Assembly (NCBI RefSeq): GCF_028561275.1
Contig: NZ_JAQQTF010000004.1
Span: 806,001 to 870,000, forward strand
Length of the DNA: 64,000 nucleotides
DNA from: Aureisphaera galaxeae
Lineage (GTDB): Bacteria; Bacteroidota; Bacteroidia; Flavobacteriales; Flavobacteriaceae
Reading direction: 5' to 3'
Shown here: piece after piece, positions 53,401-61,769 of the stretch
How the letters are laid out: each line of letters starts with the position of its first letter
Position numbering within the stretch: the first letter of the stretch is position 1
The notes under the pieces: generated by a model
The model's database searches: none
What the model was told of the DNA's origin: nothing
The model's input: the letters and a program-made list of their open reading frames with translations, nothing else
Position numbers and translations under genes: made by a program

Positions 53401-53425
53401 AAAAATGTGATTTTTTCACAATTTT
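53401..53425. promoter_or_regulatory. Inverted repeat upstream of the gluconate operon
   Basis: Arms AAAAATGTGA (53401-53410) and TCACAATTTT (53416-53425) are complementary with one mismatch, around TTTTT. The core TGTGA-N5-TCACA lies 18-32 bases before the gluconolactonase start, so it could be an operator for the operon, or part of a Crp/Fnr-type site with unusual spacing. No regulator gene is adjacent. Confidence 0.45.
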
Positions 53426-53487
53426 TTTCTAAAAAGTTTTAAAATTAATCGTTTAGTATTTAATTTCGAAATAAATTCTGATGAGTT

Positions 53488-53634
53488 ATGACGAAAAGAC
53501 CCAAGAAAAAAACGCATGCAGATTTCCAATCCCGCTACAGAAGATCATTCAATTTTAGACGTAGCTCTAAAAATGATAAGTTGGTACTGAATGAAAATGG
53601 CGAATTGGTGCTGGTGAAGAACGAGCAAGAGTAA
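53488..53634 (+). CDS. Small basic protein (48 aa), unknown function
   Basis: An ATG at 53488 opens 48 codons ending at TAA 53632-53634. The product is strongly basic at the N-terminus (MTKRPKKKTHADFQ, then RYRRSFNFRRSSK) and ends in an acidic tail with a repeated LVLNENGELVLVKN pattern. There is no signal peptide. A convincing terminator follows 27 bases after the stop, supporting a real transcript. The composition suggests nucleic-acid or ribosome binding. I do not recognise the family. Confidence 0.6.
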   Translation: MTKRPKKKTHADFQSRYRRSFNFRRSSKNDKLVLNENGELVLVKNEQE

Positions 53635-53661
53635 TACTGCCTTGTTTTATATAACAGATGT

Positions 53662-53686
53662 AGGTGCACTTGGTGTGCCTTTTTTT
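53662..53686 (+). terminator. Terminator after the 48-aa protein gene
   Basis: Stem AGGTGCAC/GTGTGCCT (53662-53669 with 53673-53680, two GU pairs), 3-base loop, then six T. It points rightward and fits the small plus-strand gene at 53488-53634. Confidence 0.7.
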
Positions 53687-53694
53687 ATGGAATT

Positions 53695-54210
53695 TTATTG
53701 GCGGGAGTAGGGAAGGGTGATCGATATATCTACTTCGTTTCGTTCTCTTTCCTTGTACACTTCAATCTCGAAATCGTGAGTGTTTATGTGGGTTGTCCCA
53801 ATAAGATGATTTCCCCCGTTTGCAAATTTCCACGTCACTTCTTGAGTGATTCCCTTTATGGTTAATGTGCCTTTTACTTGGAACGATTCATTTGTGCCAG
53901 TGATCTGCTCACTTTTGAAATCGAGGGTAGGATGTTCCTTGGCATGAAAGAATTTTTTGGACCGTAAGTGTCGACTGCGCAACCAATTATTGGTATCTAA
54001 AGTCTTCGTAATCACAGATCCTGAAATGACGGAACTTTCCAAAGCATTCAGATCAATATTTCCTGTAAAAGTGAAACCCTCGATGCTTCCTTGTACATCT
54101 TCATCCAAGAAAACAAAAGAAACTTGTGCTTCGGATTCTTTGATCGAAATTGTTTGTCCGATGAGGTTGGAAGTCAGTAAGATAAAAAGGAAATAAACAA
54201 AGGTTCTCAT
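53695..54210 (-). CDS. YceI-family secreted lipid-binding protein
   Basis: A 171-residue protein with a signal peptide ending near NLIGQT. The YceI/lipocalin-like barrel features include VSFVFLDEDVQGSIEGFTFTG, LRSRHLRSKKFFHAKEHPTL, a well-conserved YceI region, and VKGTLTIKGITQEV. Members bind isoprenoid-like lipids in the periplasm. It is 17 bases downstream of the ThuA gene on the same strand, and probably co-transcribed with it. Confidence 0.87.
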   Translation of the reverse strand: MRTFVYFLFILLTSNLIGQTISIKESEAQVSFVFLDEDVQGSIEGFTFTGNIDLNALESSVISGSVITKTLDTNNWLRSRHLRSKKFFHAKEHPTLDFKSEQITGTNESFQVKGTLTIKGITQEVTWKFANGGNHLIGTTHINTHDFEIEVYKERERNEVDISITLPYSRQ

Positions 54211-54227
54211 AGTGTGATACGTCGGAA

Positions 54228-54971
54228 TTATTCAAAAAAGCTAACATTTCTATCTCCAATGACCCATTCCAATCCGCCGAGTATATGGGTTAAAACGTAC
54301 TTGTTTTTATAGGACTCCTTGGTATGCCCTAATGCGGTATAAAACACCCGTCCGCCATCGTAAATTTGAGACCATGAAATGGGATGTTGTGTTCCATGCT
54401 TTCCACCGTGATAGGTTGACTCATCTACAGTAACAAGAATGTCTAGATCGGGTTGTACGTTCTTAAAATTATACCATTCATCGAAGTGTTCGTAGACTTT
54501 CGGTATCCATCGTGTTGCTGGATGGATAAGATTATCACTGTTAAGGGTGGCTTTTTGTTGATCTGGGTGCGATTCGAAATAGGCGCCTACCATCTTGCCA
54601 TACCAGGGCCAATCGTATTCGGTGTCTGTAGCTGCATGAATGCCTATGAATCCACCACCATTTCTCATATAGTGTGTAAATGCTTGTTGTTGGGATTCGT
54701 TTAAAACATCTCCCGTAGTATTCAAAAAGACAATGGCAACGTATTGTTTCAGGTTTTCATCTGTAAACTTGGTGGCGTCTTCGGTAGCATCTACAATGAA
54801 GTCGTGCTGTTGTCCTAACGATTGGAATGCTTTAATTCCATCGGGAATGGACTCATGGCGATAACCTTCGGTCTTGCTAAAAACCAGAATACGCGGTTTT
54901 TTGGTACTATCCGCACAGGAAACTTGGGTAAAACTGAAGAGGAGAACTACTAGAACAAGTATATTTTTCAT
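54228..54971 (-). CDS. ThuA-domain secreted protein
   Basis: A 247-residue protein with an exported N-terminus and a lipobox-like VSCAD cysteine. The ThuA fold (class I glutamine amidotransferase-like, without the nucleophile Cys) is seen in RILVFSKTEGYRHESIP, YVAIVFLNTTGDVL, GGGFIGIHAATDTEYDWPWYG, HPISW and RVFYTALGHTKESY. ThuA-like domains occur in sugar metabolism; the biochemical role is not established. It is the first gene of a two-gene unit with the YceI gene. The region to its right is a non-coding repeat island. Confidence 0.87.
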   Translation of the reverse strand: MKNILVLVVLLFSFTQVSCADSTKKPRILVFSKTEGYRHESIPDGIKAFQSLGQQHDFIVDATEDATKFTDENLKQYVAIVFLNTTGDVLNESQQQAFTHYMRNGGGFIGIHAATDTEYDWPWYGKMVGAYFESHPDQQKATLNSDNLIHPATRWIPKVYEHFDEWYNFKNVQPDLDILVTVDESTYHGGKHGTQHPISWSQIYDGGRVFYTALGHTKESYKNKYVLTHILGGLEWVIGDRNVSFFE

Positions 54972-55150
54972 TAACGATGGTGTTGCTAAACAAATGTACT
55001 AAATTTGGAAAGCGGTTTTTGGGTTTGCGAGTTCCGAGTTCAAGGTTTTCTGGTTCTGGGTTCGAATGTAGGAAGGTTGGGATGTTGAGTTGCTTAATCG
55101 TTTAGCCGTTGAATAATCAGTGAACAGTAGCAGTTGACAGTGCGACCTGT

Positions 55151-55173
55151 CATCCTGAGCTTGTGGAAGGATG
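55151..55173. repeat. Short hairpin element
   Basis: CATCCT (55151-55156) and AGGATG (55168-55173) form a stem around GAGCTTGTGGA. This resembles the GTCATCCTGAGC intergenic motif common in Bacteroidota genomes. Confidence 0.55.
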
Positions 55174-55251
55174 GAATGTTCTGGGTTCAAGGTTAATGGG
55201 TTTATTTGTTTAACTGTTGAATAATCAGTGCGCAGTAGCAATGAGTAGTGG

Positions 55252-55311
55252 GACTCCGAGTGTTCTATGAAGCGGAGAGCATCGAAGCGAAAGAGAATGT
55301 ATCGAGGAGTC
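55252..55311. repeat. REP-like imperfect palindrome
   Basis: GACTCC (55252-55257) and GGAGTC (55306-55311) enclose 48 bases with further imperfect pairing (GAGTGTTCT with AGAATGTATC). The inside contains the AAGCGGAG and GAAGCGAAAG motifs. It looks like a REP or BIME-type element rather than a gene. Confidence 0.5.
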
Positions 55312-55357
55312 ATTAGTATGCAGTGCACAGTAGCAGTTAGCAGTTGCAGTGTACAGT

Positions 55358-55398
55358 AGCAGTTAGCAGTTAGCAGTTAGCAGTTAGCAGTTAGCAGT
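55358..55398. repeat. Tandem heptamer array AGCAGTT
   Basis: About 5.9 perfect copies of the 7-base unit AGCAGTT. Degenerate copies extend left to about 55319 (GTAGCAGTTAGCAG, GTACAGTAGCAG). The array ends 71 bases before the Dabb lipoprotein start. Confidence 0.9.
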
Positions 55399-55469
55399 AA
55401 ATTATAAATAAGAAATATTCAATCATAAATAATCACCCGTCAATAACAAATTAGTCAATCGTAGATCTC

Positions 55470-55934
55470 ATGAAATACATTTTCCTTTCCCTTAGTCTTT
55501 TGATTCTTTTCAGTTGCAAATCCCCAGAGGAAAAACAACCCGTAACGTCGGATACCGGTACGGTGACCCTTAGAAATGGCGAATCCCCGGAAACTGTCGA
55601 ATCGGACAATGGACCCTGTTACGGAAGCTTTGCTCACAATGTCTACATATGGCTGAAACAACCGGATAATGAAGAAGACCGGGAAGCCTTTCTTGCTTCG
55701 TTATATAAATTTTTAGATGCTTCCGAATATGTAGTTTCCAGTCATGTGGGAGCGCCAGCCCTGTCAGATCGCGATGTAGTGGATGATAGTTTCACTTTCA
55801 GTATTGTACTTACCTTTAAAAACAAAGAGGAGCAAGATCTGTATCAGGTAGAACCTGTACATGTTCAATTCGTAGAAGAGTCATCACATTTATGGAATAA
55901 GGTGGTGGTATACGATTCTGAGAATCTGAGATAA
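55470..55934 (+). CDS. Dabb (stress-responsive alpha-beta barrel) lipoprotein
   Basis: A 154-residue protein with a lipobox (LILFSC). After a Ser/Thr/Glu-rich linker, residues about 50-150 form a Dabb ferredoxin-like barrel: FAHNVYIWLKQPDNEEDREAF, a central VVSSHVGAPA, FSIVLTFKNKEEQDLYQVEP and HVQFVEESSHLWNKVVVYD. Dabb dimers occur in stress proteins and in some polyketide cyclases; an exported lipoprotein version is less usual. It lies directly after the repeat island and abuts the convergent MFS gene with no gap. Confidence 0.78.
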   Translation: MKYIFLSLSLLILFSCKSPEEKQPVTSDTGTVTLRNGESPETVESDNGPCYGSFAHNVYIWLKQPDNEEDREAFLASLYKFLDASEYVVSSHVGAPALSDRDVVDDSFTFSIVLTFKNKEEQDLYQVEPVHVQFVEESSHLWNKVVVYDSENLR

Positions 55935-57128
55935 TCAGACGGCGGCTTTTTTCCTTTTAATAGCGAAAAGCACTACGGTAGAAATTCCCGAACAGGCTGC
56001 GAAACCGATAAAAACCGGTAGGGTAGAAGACTCCAAAAACCTTCCGATATAAGTACTAATAGGCACTGCCATTAAGGTGGAGATAAGCCCTGTGATGGCT
56101 GCAGCAATTCCGGCAATATGGCCCACGGGTTCCATAGCCAATGCGCGCAGGTTCCCGAATAAGAATCCAATAGCGAAGAATTGAAGTCCGAAAAAGATCA
56201 ATAGAACGATAATATTTGGGTTATTACCCGTATAAAATAGAGCGATATATGCGAGTGAGATGGCAAAGAAGGCCAAGAGGGAAGTGGTTACCAATTTTTC
56301 CATTCCCAGTTTCACTACCAGAATACCGTTCAAAGAAATGGCAGCTCCAATGGCAATGGCCAGTCCAGCAAATATGTAGGGAAACTCTTCCTTAAGGCCG
56401 TATTGCAAGTCGAATATTTGCTGTGAAGCACTTAGATATACCATAAAGGAACCTACGACGAAACCGGATATAATCGTATACCCCATGGTTTGACGGTGTT
56501 GAATAATTTCCTTCAATCCCAAACTAAGCCTGGAAAAAGTGAATGGAATCCTTTTTTCTACCGCCAGGGTCTCCCGCTGTCGCAACCAGAACCATATGGC
56601 GATAACGATACTAATTACGGCTTGTACGTAGAATATGGTTTCCCAGTTATAATGATCTAATATCCATTTCCCAAGGGCCGGTGCAATGATGGGCACCAAT
56701 AGGAAGACAACAGTAACAAAGGACATAATGCGAGCCATATAATCCCCAGAATACAAATCCCGAATAATCGCGATACAGATGGTTCGCGGGGCGGAAAGAC
56801 CAATGCCTTGAAGGATACGCCCGGCCACCATAACTTCCAAACTTTCTGCATAGACACAAACGGCACTAGCGATAAGGAATACTACAAAACCTAGATAAAC
56901 AGAGGGTTTTCTCCCTACACTATCCGACATTGGGCCAAAAAGCAGGGGACCGATTCCAAGCCCCAAAAAGATCATGATGATGAGCAATTGGTTATCGACC
57001 GTTTGTTGGGTGCCAATAGCAATTCCGATGACATCCAAAGCAGGAAGTAATGCATCTACTGCGAGTGCTACGACCGACATCAGCGAGGCCATTAGGGCGA
57101 CAAATTCTATTTGGGAATGTTTTTTCAA
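55935..57128 (-). CDS. Bcr/CflA-family MFS efflux transporter
   Basis: A 397-residue multidrug-type transporter with twelve helices. MFS loop 2-3 reads GPMSDSVGRKPSVYLGF, and LPALDVIGIAIG and GRILQGIGLSAPRT are typical of Bcr/CflA. The frame is open to 57281, but the family begins just before KKHSQIEF; the TTG at 57128 is preceded by GGAGA and by a TACCTTTG -7 box at 57138-57145, so it was chosen. The upstream in-frame part overlaps the divergent gene. It exports drugs or small molecules such as bicyclomycin in E. coli; the substrate here is unknown. Confidence 0.88.
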   Translation of the reverse strand: MKKHSQIEFVALMASLMSVVALAVDALLPALDVIGIAIGTQQTVDNQLLIIMIFLGLGIGPLLFGPMSDSVGRKPSVYLGFVVFLIASAVCVYAESLEVMVAGRILQGIGLSAPRTICIAIIRDLYSGDYMARIMSFVTVVFLLVPIIAPALGKWILDHYNWETIFYVQAVISIVIAIWFWLRQRETLAVEKRIPFTFSRLSLGLKEIIQHRQTMGYTIISGFVVGSFMVYLSASQQIFDLQYGLKEEFPYIFAGLAIAIGAAISLNGILVVKLGMEKLVTTSLLAFFAISLAYIALFYTGNNPNIIVLLIFFGLQFFAIGFLFGNLRALAMEPVGHIAGIAAAITGLISTLMAVPISTYIGRFLESSTLPVFIGFAACSGISTVVLFAIKRKKAAV

Positions 57129-57137
57129 GAATCTCCA

Positions 57138-57145
57138 CAAAGGTA
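57138..57145 (-). promoter_or_regulatory. -7 box for the MFS gene
   Basis: Read leftward this is TACCTTTG, matching TAnnTTTG, followed by GGAGA and a TTG start at 57128. No -33 TTTG is at the usual distance. Confidence 0.45.
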
Positions 57146-57204
57146 AATGAACTTTGGGCAACAGGCATGTGATTATGATTATCTTTAACAACAAATTGAG
57201 AGGT

Positions 57205-59520
57205 ATGAAGATAAGGGCCACAGTATCATTAATATTGCTTTCCATCGTGTGCCATGCACAAATTGAATTGGATGATTTCAATTGGGTACATCATTACGGA
57301 CAAGAAGGTTTCGAGGGCTTTACAGATGTGACTTCCGATATTTTCGGAAATATTTATACCGTGGGTTATTTCACAGATACGATGGATGCCGACCCAGATC
57401 CTACTGAGGAGGTCATCCTGACTGCTGTAGGTGAACTCGATGTTTTTATTATGAAAAATGATAAGGATGGAAACTTTATTTGGGCTAAACAGGTAGGGGG
57501 AGCTTTCGAAGATCTTTCAGAAACCATTGCGACGGATGCTTCGGGTAACGTATACATAGCAGGCTATTACGAAGGAACAGCGGATTTTAATCCGGATCCG
57601 GATGTTGCATACAACCTGGCAAATGCAGATGGTTGGACCAATGGGTTTTTATTGAAATTGGATGTGAATGGAAATTTTGTATGGGTTAAAAATTTGGAAG
57701 GGGATCACAGTCAGCGATTCAATGAAATGACGGTGGATGCACAGGGCAATTTTTTGTGTACGGGGTATTTTAGGAATTCCGTAGATTTCGATTTTGGTCC
57801 TGAAGAATTCATTCTTACTGCTTTATCTTTTGACAATGCTTTTATATTAAAATTAGACTCCCAAGGTGATTTTGTTTGGGCTCAGAATATTTCTTGTGGT
57901 CAATGCGTTGGAAGCGCTATAACTACAGATGGTGATTCTAATGTAATAGCATCGGGTACTTTGGATGGGAGTGGGGACTTCGATTTTGGCCCTGAAGAAT
58001 TTATTTTGGCCTCTACAGGAGGAACGCGGGATGTTTTTATTACGAAGTTAACATCCGACGGTGATTTTATCACCGCGGGTATCACTGGTGGAATCAATAG
58101 CGCTAGTATTCCCGAGGTAAAGGCAATAAAGACCGATAGCAACAATAACATATACATTACTGGACATTTTGCGGGAGAAGTTGATTTTGATATGGATCCT
58201 GATCCAGCTTCTACCGTATATCATGACGCAACCGGTATTTTTAGCATTCATTTATCAAAACATTCGCCGACTTTACAACATCAATGGTCCTTTCCTTTAG
58301 GAGCTGGATTTAGTTTTGGAAGAGACTTGGAAATTGACGAAAATGACCTTATTTACATAACTGGTAAGGTAAGTACGAATACAGACTGGGATCCCGATCC
58401 TGTGGGCATTTATACCACATTGTATTCTGACAATGACGATGGTTATATAGTGGCATACAATGCTGATGGAACTATAAACAGTGGAATAGGCATACGAGGT
58501 GGAGGAGACCAAGAGGGAAGGGGAATACATTTTGATCATGGCGGTAATCTGATACAGGCTGGCTTTTTCGAGTTTAATCTGGAGGTTTTCAATCAATTCG
58601 ATATTTCTATTGTAGAAGCTTTTAGCTCGAATGCGGATATCATTAAGTTTTTCAACAACCCCATTCCCAATCCAGATAATTTTCCGCCCGTAGCCCAGGA
58701 TGATACTGCAACTGTAGATCAAGGTGATAGTGTGGATATTACTGTGCTACAGAATGATAGCGATAGTGATGGTGCGCTGGATGAAAATTCTATTGAAATT
58801 GTATCCCAACCTATACATGGTACTTTATCAGTATCGAGTGGTTCCATCACCTATACCCATGACGGAAGCAGCACAACTAGCGACAGTTTTAGCTATACGG
58901 TCATGGATAACGAAGGAGCGAGCTCCAATGTAGCAACGGTTTCTGTTACCATCATGCCCGTGAATCAGTTGCCCCAGGCCAATGACGATGCTTTTGAAGT
59001 GAATCAAGGAGAGAGTATCACCTTCAATATTCTGGCAAACGATACTGATCCTGATGGGAGTCTGGATACTGATTCTATTACCATTACACAATCCACGGTG
59101 AATGGTTCGGTTACTATTTTAACTGGTGGGAATATCACATATACCCATGATGATAGCGATACGACTACCGATAGCTTTCGGTACACGGTTCAGGATGATG
59201 AAGGCGGGGTGTCCAATGAAGCAGAGGTAAGCATTACCATTATTCCAACCTTGAATGTGGCTGACGAAATTGTCACTCCTACTAATCTATATGTGTATCC
59301 TAATCCAACATCAGGCACATTTAGTGTGGTAAATACTTCAGATAAAACGGTACTGCAAATTGTACTTTATGATGTACTTGGAAGAAAGCAGAACCCAATT
59401 GATTTCAATCGAAACGAAGACGTTATACAAGTAGACGTGCAACAACTTCCCAATGGGGTCTACTTTGTTGAATTCATTTTAGATACCAGTATTGCGAAAC
59501 GTACATTGGTGAAACGGTAG
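57205..59520 (+). CDS. T9SS-exported protein with SBBP-like propeller and two bacterial Ig/cadherin-like repeats
   Basis: A 771-residue protein from the ATG at 57205, with signal peptide ending near VCHAQ; an upstream ATG-like extension precedes it without purpose. Residues about 25-490 contain SBBP-type repeats (DASGNVYIAGYYEG, DAQGNFLCTGYF, DSNNNIYITGHFAG, each near FLLKLDVNGNFVW-like strands). Two ~95-residue repeats follow (from about 494 and 589) with QDDTATVDQGDSV and NDDAFEVNQGESI, ending in cadherin-like strands with calcium-type Asp clusters. Residues 694-771 are a T9SS type A sorting tail (YVYPNPTSGTF to RTLVKR). A surface-attached or released adhesive role is likely. Confidence 0.88.
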   Translation: MKIRATVSLILLSIVCHAQIELDDFNWVHHYGQEGFEGFTDVTSDIFGNIYTVGYFTDTMDADPDPTEEVILTAVGELDVFIMKNDKDGNFIWAKQVGGAFEDLSETIATDASGNVYIAGYYEGTADFNPDPDVAYNLANADGWTNGFLLKLDVNGNFVWVKNLEGDHSQRFNEMTVDAQGNFLCTGYFRNSVDFDFGPEEFILTALSFDNAFILKLDSQGDFVWAQNISCGQCVGSAITTDGDSNVIASGTLDGSGDFDFGPEEFILASTGGTRDVFITKLTSDGDFITAGITGGINSASIPEVKAIKTDSNNNIYITGHFAGEVDFDMDPDPASTVYHDATGIFSIHLSKHSPTLQHQWSFPLGAGFSFGRDLEIDENDLIYITGKVSTNTDWDPDPVGIYTTLYSDNDDGYIVAYNADGTINSGIGIRGGGDQEGRGIHFDHGGNLIQAGFFEFNLEVFNQFDISIVEAFSSNADIIKFFNNPIPNPDNFPPVAQDDTATVDQGDSVDITVLQNDSDSDGALDENSIEIVSQPIHGTLSVSSGSITYTHDGSSTTSDSFSYTVMDNEGASSNVATVSVTIMPVNQLPQANDDAFEVNQGESITFNILANDTDPDGSLDTDSITITQSTVNGSVTILTGGNITYTHDDSDTTTDSFRYTVQDDEGGVSNEAEVSITIIPTLNVADEIVTPTNLYVYPNPTSGTFSVVNTSDKTVLQIVLYDVLGRKQNPIDFNRNEDVIQVDVQQLPNGVYFVEFILDTSIAKRTLVKR

Positions 59521-59583
59521 GTGTGAGGAGTGAAGGATGAAGAGTGAAGGGTGAAGGGTGAAAGGTGAAAGGTGAAGAGAAGA
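59521..59583. repeat. Degenerate GTGAAGG-type tandem repeat
   Basis: Seven- to eight-base units (GTGAAGG, GTGAAAG, GTGAAGA) repeat directly after the stop of the T9SS protein. Just beyond, CAGTTAAACGATTCAACCC (59598-59616) is an inverted relative of the GTTGAAT/GTTTAAC units in the 55-kb island. The rest of the gap to 59757 shows nothing coding. Confidence 0.75.
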
Positions 59584-59756
59584 GATTCTACTCCACAGTT
59601 AAACGATTCAACCCAACACTTTGATTCCATTGTCTACCGACTATCGCCTACCGATCAAAATAGGAATAATCACCTAAGAAAAAGAAGGAAAATCCTGTGG
59701 ATCAGTGGTGTAAATAATCGTAATTTTCGGGTCTAAACCCCATTAATCCAATAATT

Positions 59757-60218
59757 ATGAGCACATCTGAAGAAACAAAATCGAAAAGTTTTCCTTACAA
59801 AACCCTAATCTGGGCGTTATTGGCTTTGGTAGCCATGTTCCTATTTAAGACCGAGTTTAAAGAATTATTGAGCAAAGCCAATGAAGTTTCCTTGTTCGGT
59901 ATCGAACTAAAAGTAGGAGAGGAGCAGGCCGAAGAATTGGAGCAAGCGATTGCAAAGTACAAGGATGAAATCATGGCTTTCGATTCTCAAATGGCCGAAC
60001 AACAAGACCATATTAGAAAGTTGGAACGACTTAAACAGGGCTTGGAAAAGGATTTGGCCAATTGCCCAAGAGCTTCGGAGAAAGCGTTGATGTTGGATGA
60101 GGAATTTAAAATTGTTCTCGACGGAAACAAAGAACTGCAGAAACAGTCAGACGTGATCCGTAACTGGAAGATTTGGAAACGTGTCGACCCTGATGCGGAT
60201 AAACGAAACAACGAGTAA
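59757..60218 (+). CDS. Single-pass membrane protein with coiled coil, unknown function
   Basis: A 153-residue protein with one membrane helix (about 15-32, TLIWALLALVAMFLF), a short conserved-looking segment (SLFGIELKVG), then a charged coiled coil (about 55-110, for example HIRKLERLKQGLEKD). The C-terminus ends in IWKRVDPDADKRNNE. There is no signal peptide; the helix probably anchors it in the inner membrane. It is not a recognised family. It stands alone with a short promoter-like AT-rich leader. Confidence 0.65.
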   Translation: MSTSEETKSKSFPYKTLIWALLALVAMFLFKTEFKELLSKANEVSLFGIELKVGEEQAEELEQAIAKYKDEIMAFDSQMAEQQDHIRKLERLKQGLEKDLANCPRASEKALMLDEEFKIVLDGNKELQKQSDVIRNWKIWKRVDPDADKRNNE

Positions 60219-60615
60219 CCTAACTCATAGAATTTTATAGAGAGAGGACCTTTCTTCGGCATACCTCTGGATTATTGATTATGAATATGTAATGGATACC
60301 TATCCGTTAGCGATACAATGCTTTGGCAGAATAACGACGGCAATGTATTTACGGGAACCAAGAATTTATAAACCATGGGAATGCATTGCAATGAAACTCT
60401 TTGCAAATATCATTGTATTCACAGGGGTTTTAATCAAAAACATAGTTGTGCTGATTTGAAAGCATAAGGAATCAATACTCCACTAAACAGTTAATAATCA
60501 ATAGGTCTGTCTTTATAAAGCGGGCCTGTTGATCTTTCCATTTTATATTGGGCGTATGTAATATTGTACTGTCGACGTTTTTTAAAATCTAACATTAACC
60601 AAAAAAAAATTACCA
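60219..60615. other. Intergenic region, nothing recognised
   Basis: 397 bases without a credible open frame, tRNA or strong terminator. The last ~100 bases are AT-rich and likely hold the promoter of the leucine-rich repeat gene, but no TAnnTTTG box is clear. A short A-run (nine A) precedes the start at 60616. Confidence 0.6.
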
Positions 60616-61710
60616 ATGAAAAAGCTATACTTTCTTTTGTTTTTGGCGTCCAGTGCTGTATTGAATGCACAAATTGTAGATATACCAGATGCCAATTTTA
60701 AAAATGCACTTATTAATACAGACTGCGTAGATACCAACGGGGACGATATACCCGATAGTGATGCCGATACCAACGATGATAACGAAATACAGGTGTCGGA
60801 AGCAGAAGCGGTTATAAAACTCTATGTGGACTTTCAGAACATTGCTTCACTGGAAGGCATCGCCAGTTTCACAAACATTGAGGTCTTGTTTTGTGATTTC
60901 AATCAGTTAACCGTATTGGATGTAAGTCAGAACCCAGCACTCACGTTTTTGCTTTGTGCCTCTAATGAACTTACCAATTTAGATGTTACTCAAAATCCAA
61001 ATCTGGAGCAATTGTGGTGTGCTTCCAATAACCTAACCAGTTTAGACACCTCCCAGAATCCGAACCTAACTAGGCTTTCTTGTGGTGCCAACAATATTGC
61101 CTCGTTGGACATAACACAAAATCCCGAATTGGACATTGTAACCTGTGCGGCTAATGGCATGACGAGTCTCTTAACCCAAAACCCGAACCTTACGGGATTG
61201 TATTGTTGGATGAATGAACTCGTACATCTAGATGTTTCGCAGAATCCAAACCTTTTAAATTTCTCGTGTAGGGATAACAATCTAACTGGTTTAAATCTAG
61301 CCAATGGAGCCAATGTCAATATTGTGAGCATGCTGGCTTTTGGCAATCCAAACTTAACCTGCATTCAGGTAGATGATGAAACCGCCATTTATCCCGAATG
61401 TAATACCGATGCCAATACGGGTTGGTGCATAGACGATACGGCTTTCTACAGCGAGAATTGCACCTTTGGGATCGGTAAAAAGGATGCTCTGGCCATCATC
61501 CTGTATCCAAATCCAGCTTTCAATAGGTTGTATATAAGTTCTTTAGAGCCTTTACAGGATGTCAAGGTATATAATGCCAGTGGTCGTTTGGTTATGAATG
61601 TGCGTAAAGACCAAGATGAAATAGATGTATCTGCATTGTCAGCCGGATTATACTTTGTACAAGCATTCAATGGGGCCAAGACAGTGACGACCCGTTTTGT
61701 GAAGCGCTAG
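60616..61710 (+). CDS. T9SS-exported leucine-rich-repeat protein
   Basis: A 364-residue protein with a signal peptide ending near VLNAQI. An acidic calcium-type stretch (DTNGDDIPDSDADTNDDNE) is followed by about seven LRRs of the internalin/BspA-like type (about 80-225), consensus LxxLxCxxNxLTxLDVSQNPxL, with the Cys at a fixed place in most. Residues about 288-364 are a T9SS sorting tail (ILYPNPAFNRLYISSL to TTRFVKR). It is a likely cell-surface protein for protein or glycan binding. One repeat is shortened (MTSLLTQNPNL), a deletion of the LD-V element. Confidence 0.9.
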   Translation: MKKLYFLLFLASSAVLNAQIVDIPDANFKNALINTDCVDTNGDDIPDSDADTNDDNEIQVSEAEAVIKLYVDFQNIASLEGIASFTNIEVLFCDFNQLTVLDVSQNPALTFLLCASNELTNLDVTQNPNLEQLWCASNNLTSLDTSQNPNLTRLSCGANNIASLDITQNPELDIVTCAANGMTSLLTQNPNLTGLYCWMNELVHLDVSQNPNLLNFSCRDNNLTGLNLANGANVNIVSMLAFGNPNLTCIQVDDETAIYPECNTDANTGWCIDDTAFYSENCTFGIGKKDALAIILYPNPAFNRLYISSLEPLQDVKVYNASGRLVMNVRKDQDEIDVSALSAGLYFVQAFNGAKTVTTRFVKR

Positions 61711-61769
61711 GAGAGTGGTCATAGAAAGGTAGATTGAATAGGTTTTTCGAATTTTTGTAATTTGATGGA

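Larger units (their letters stand above)
54972..55469. repeat. Non-coding island of intergenic repeats
   Basis: These 498 bases contain no credible gene. They hold several repeat types: GGGTTC-type copies near 55008-55070, two copies of a GTTGAATAATCAGTG unit (about 55110 and 55217) each preceded by a GTTTAxC sequence, two hairpin-forming elements, and a heptamer array. The short open frame on the minus strand across it is repeat-derived. Similar degenerate repeats occur between genes of flavobacteria and mark tolerant sites. Confidence 0.75.

Noticed and set aside
54999-55328. Minus-strand open frame of 109 codons in the repeat island
   Set aside because: Its sequence is built from the intergenic repeats and shows repeated HCILM/STAK-like segments rather than a protein-like pattern.
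55319-55398. Regular repeats that might be taken for a CRISPR array
   Set aside because: Units are 7 bases with no spacers and no cas genes; it is a simple tandem repeat.
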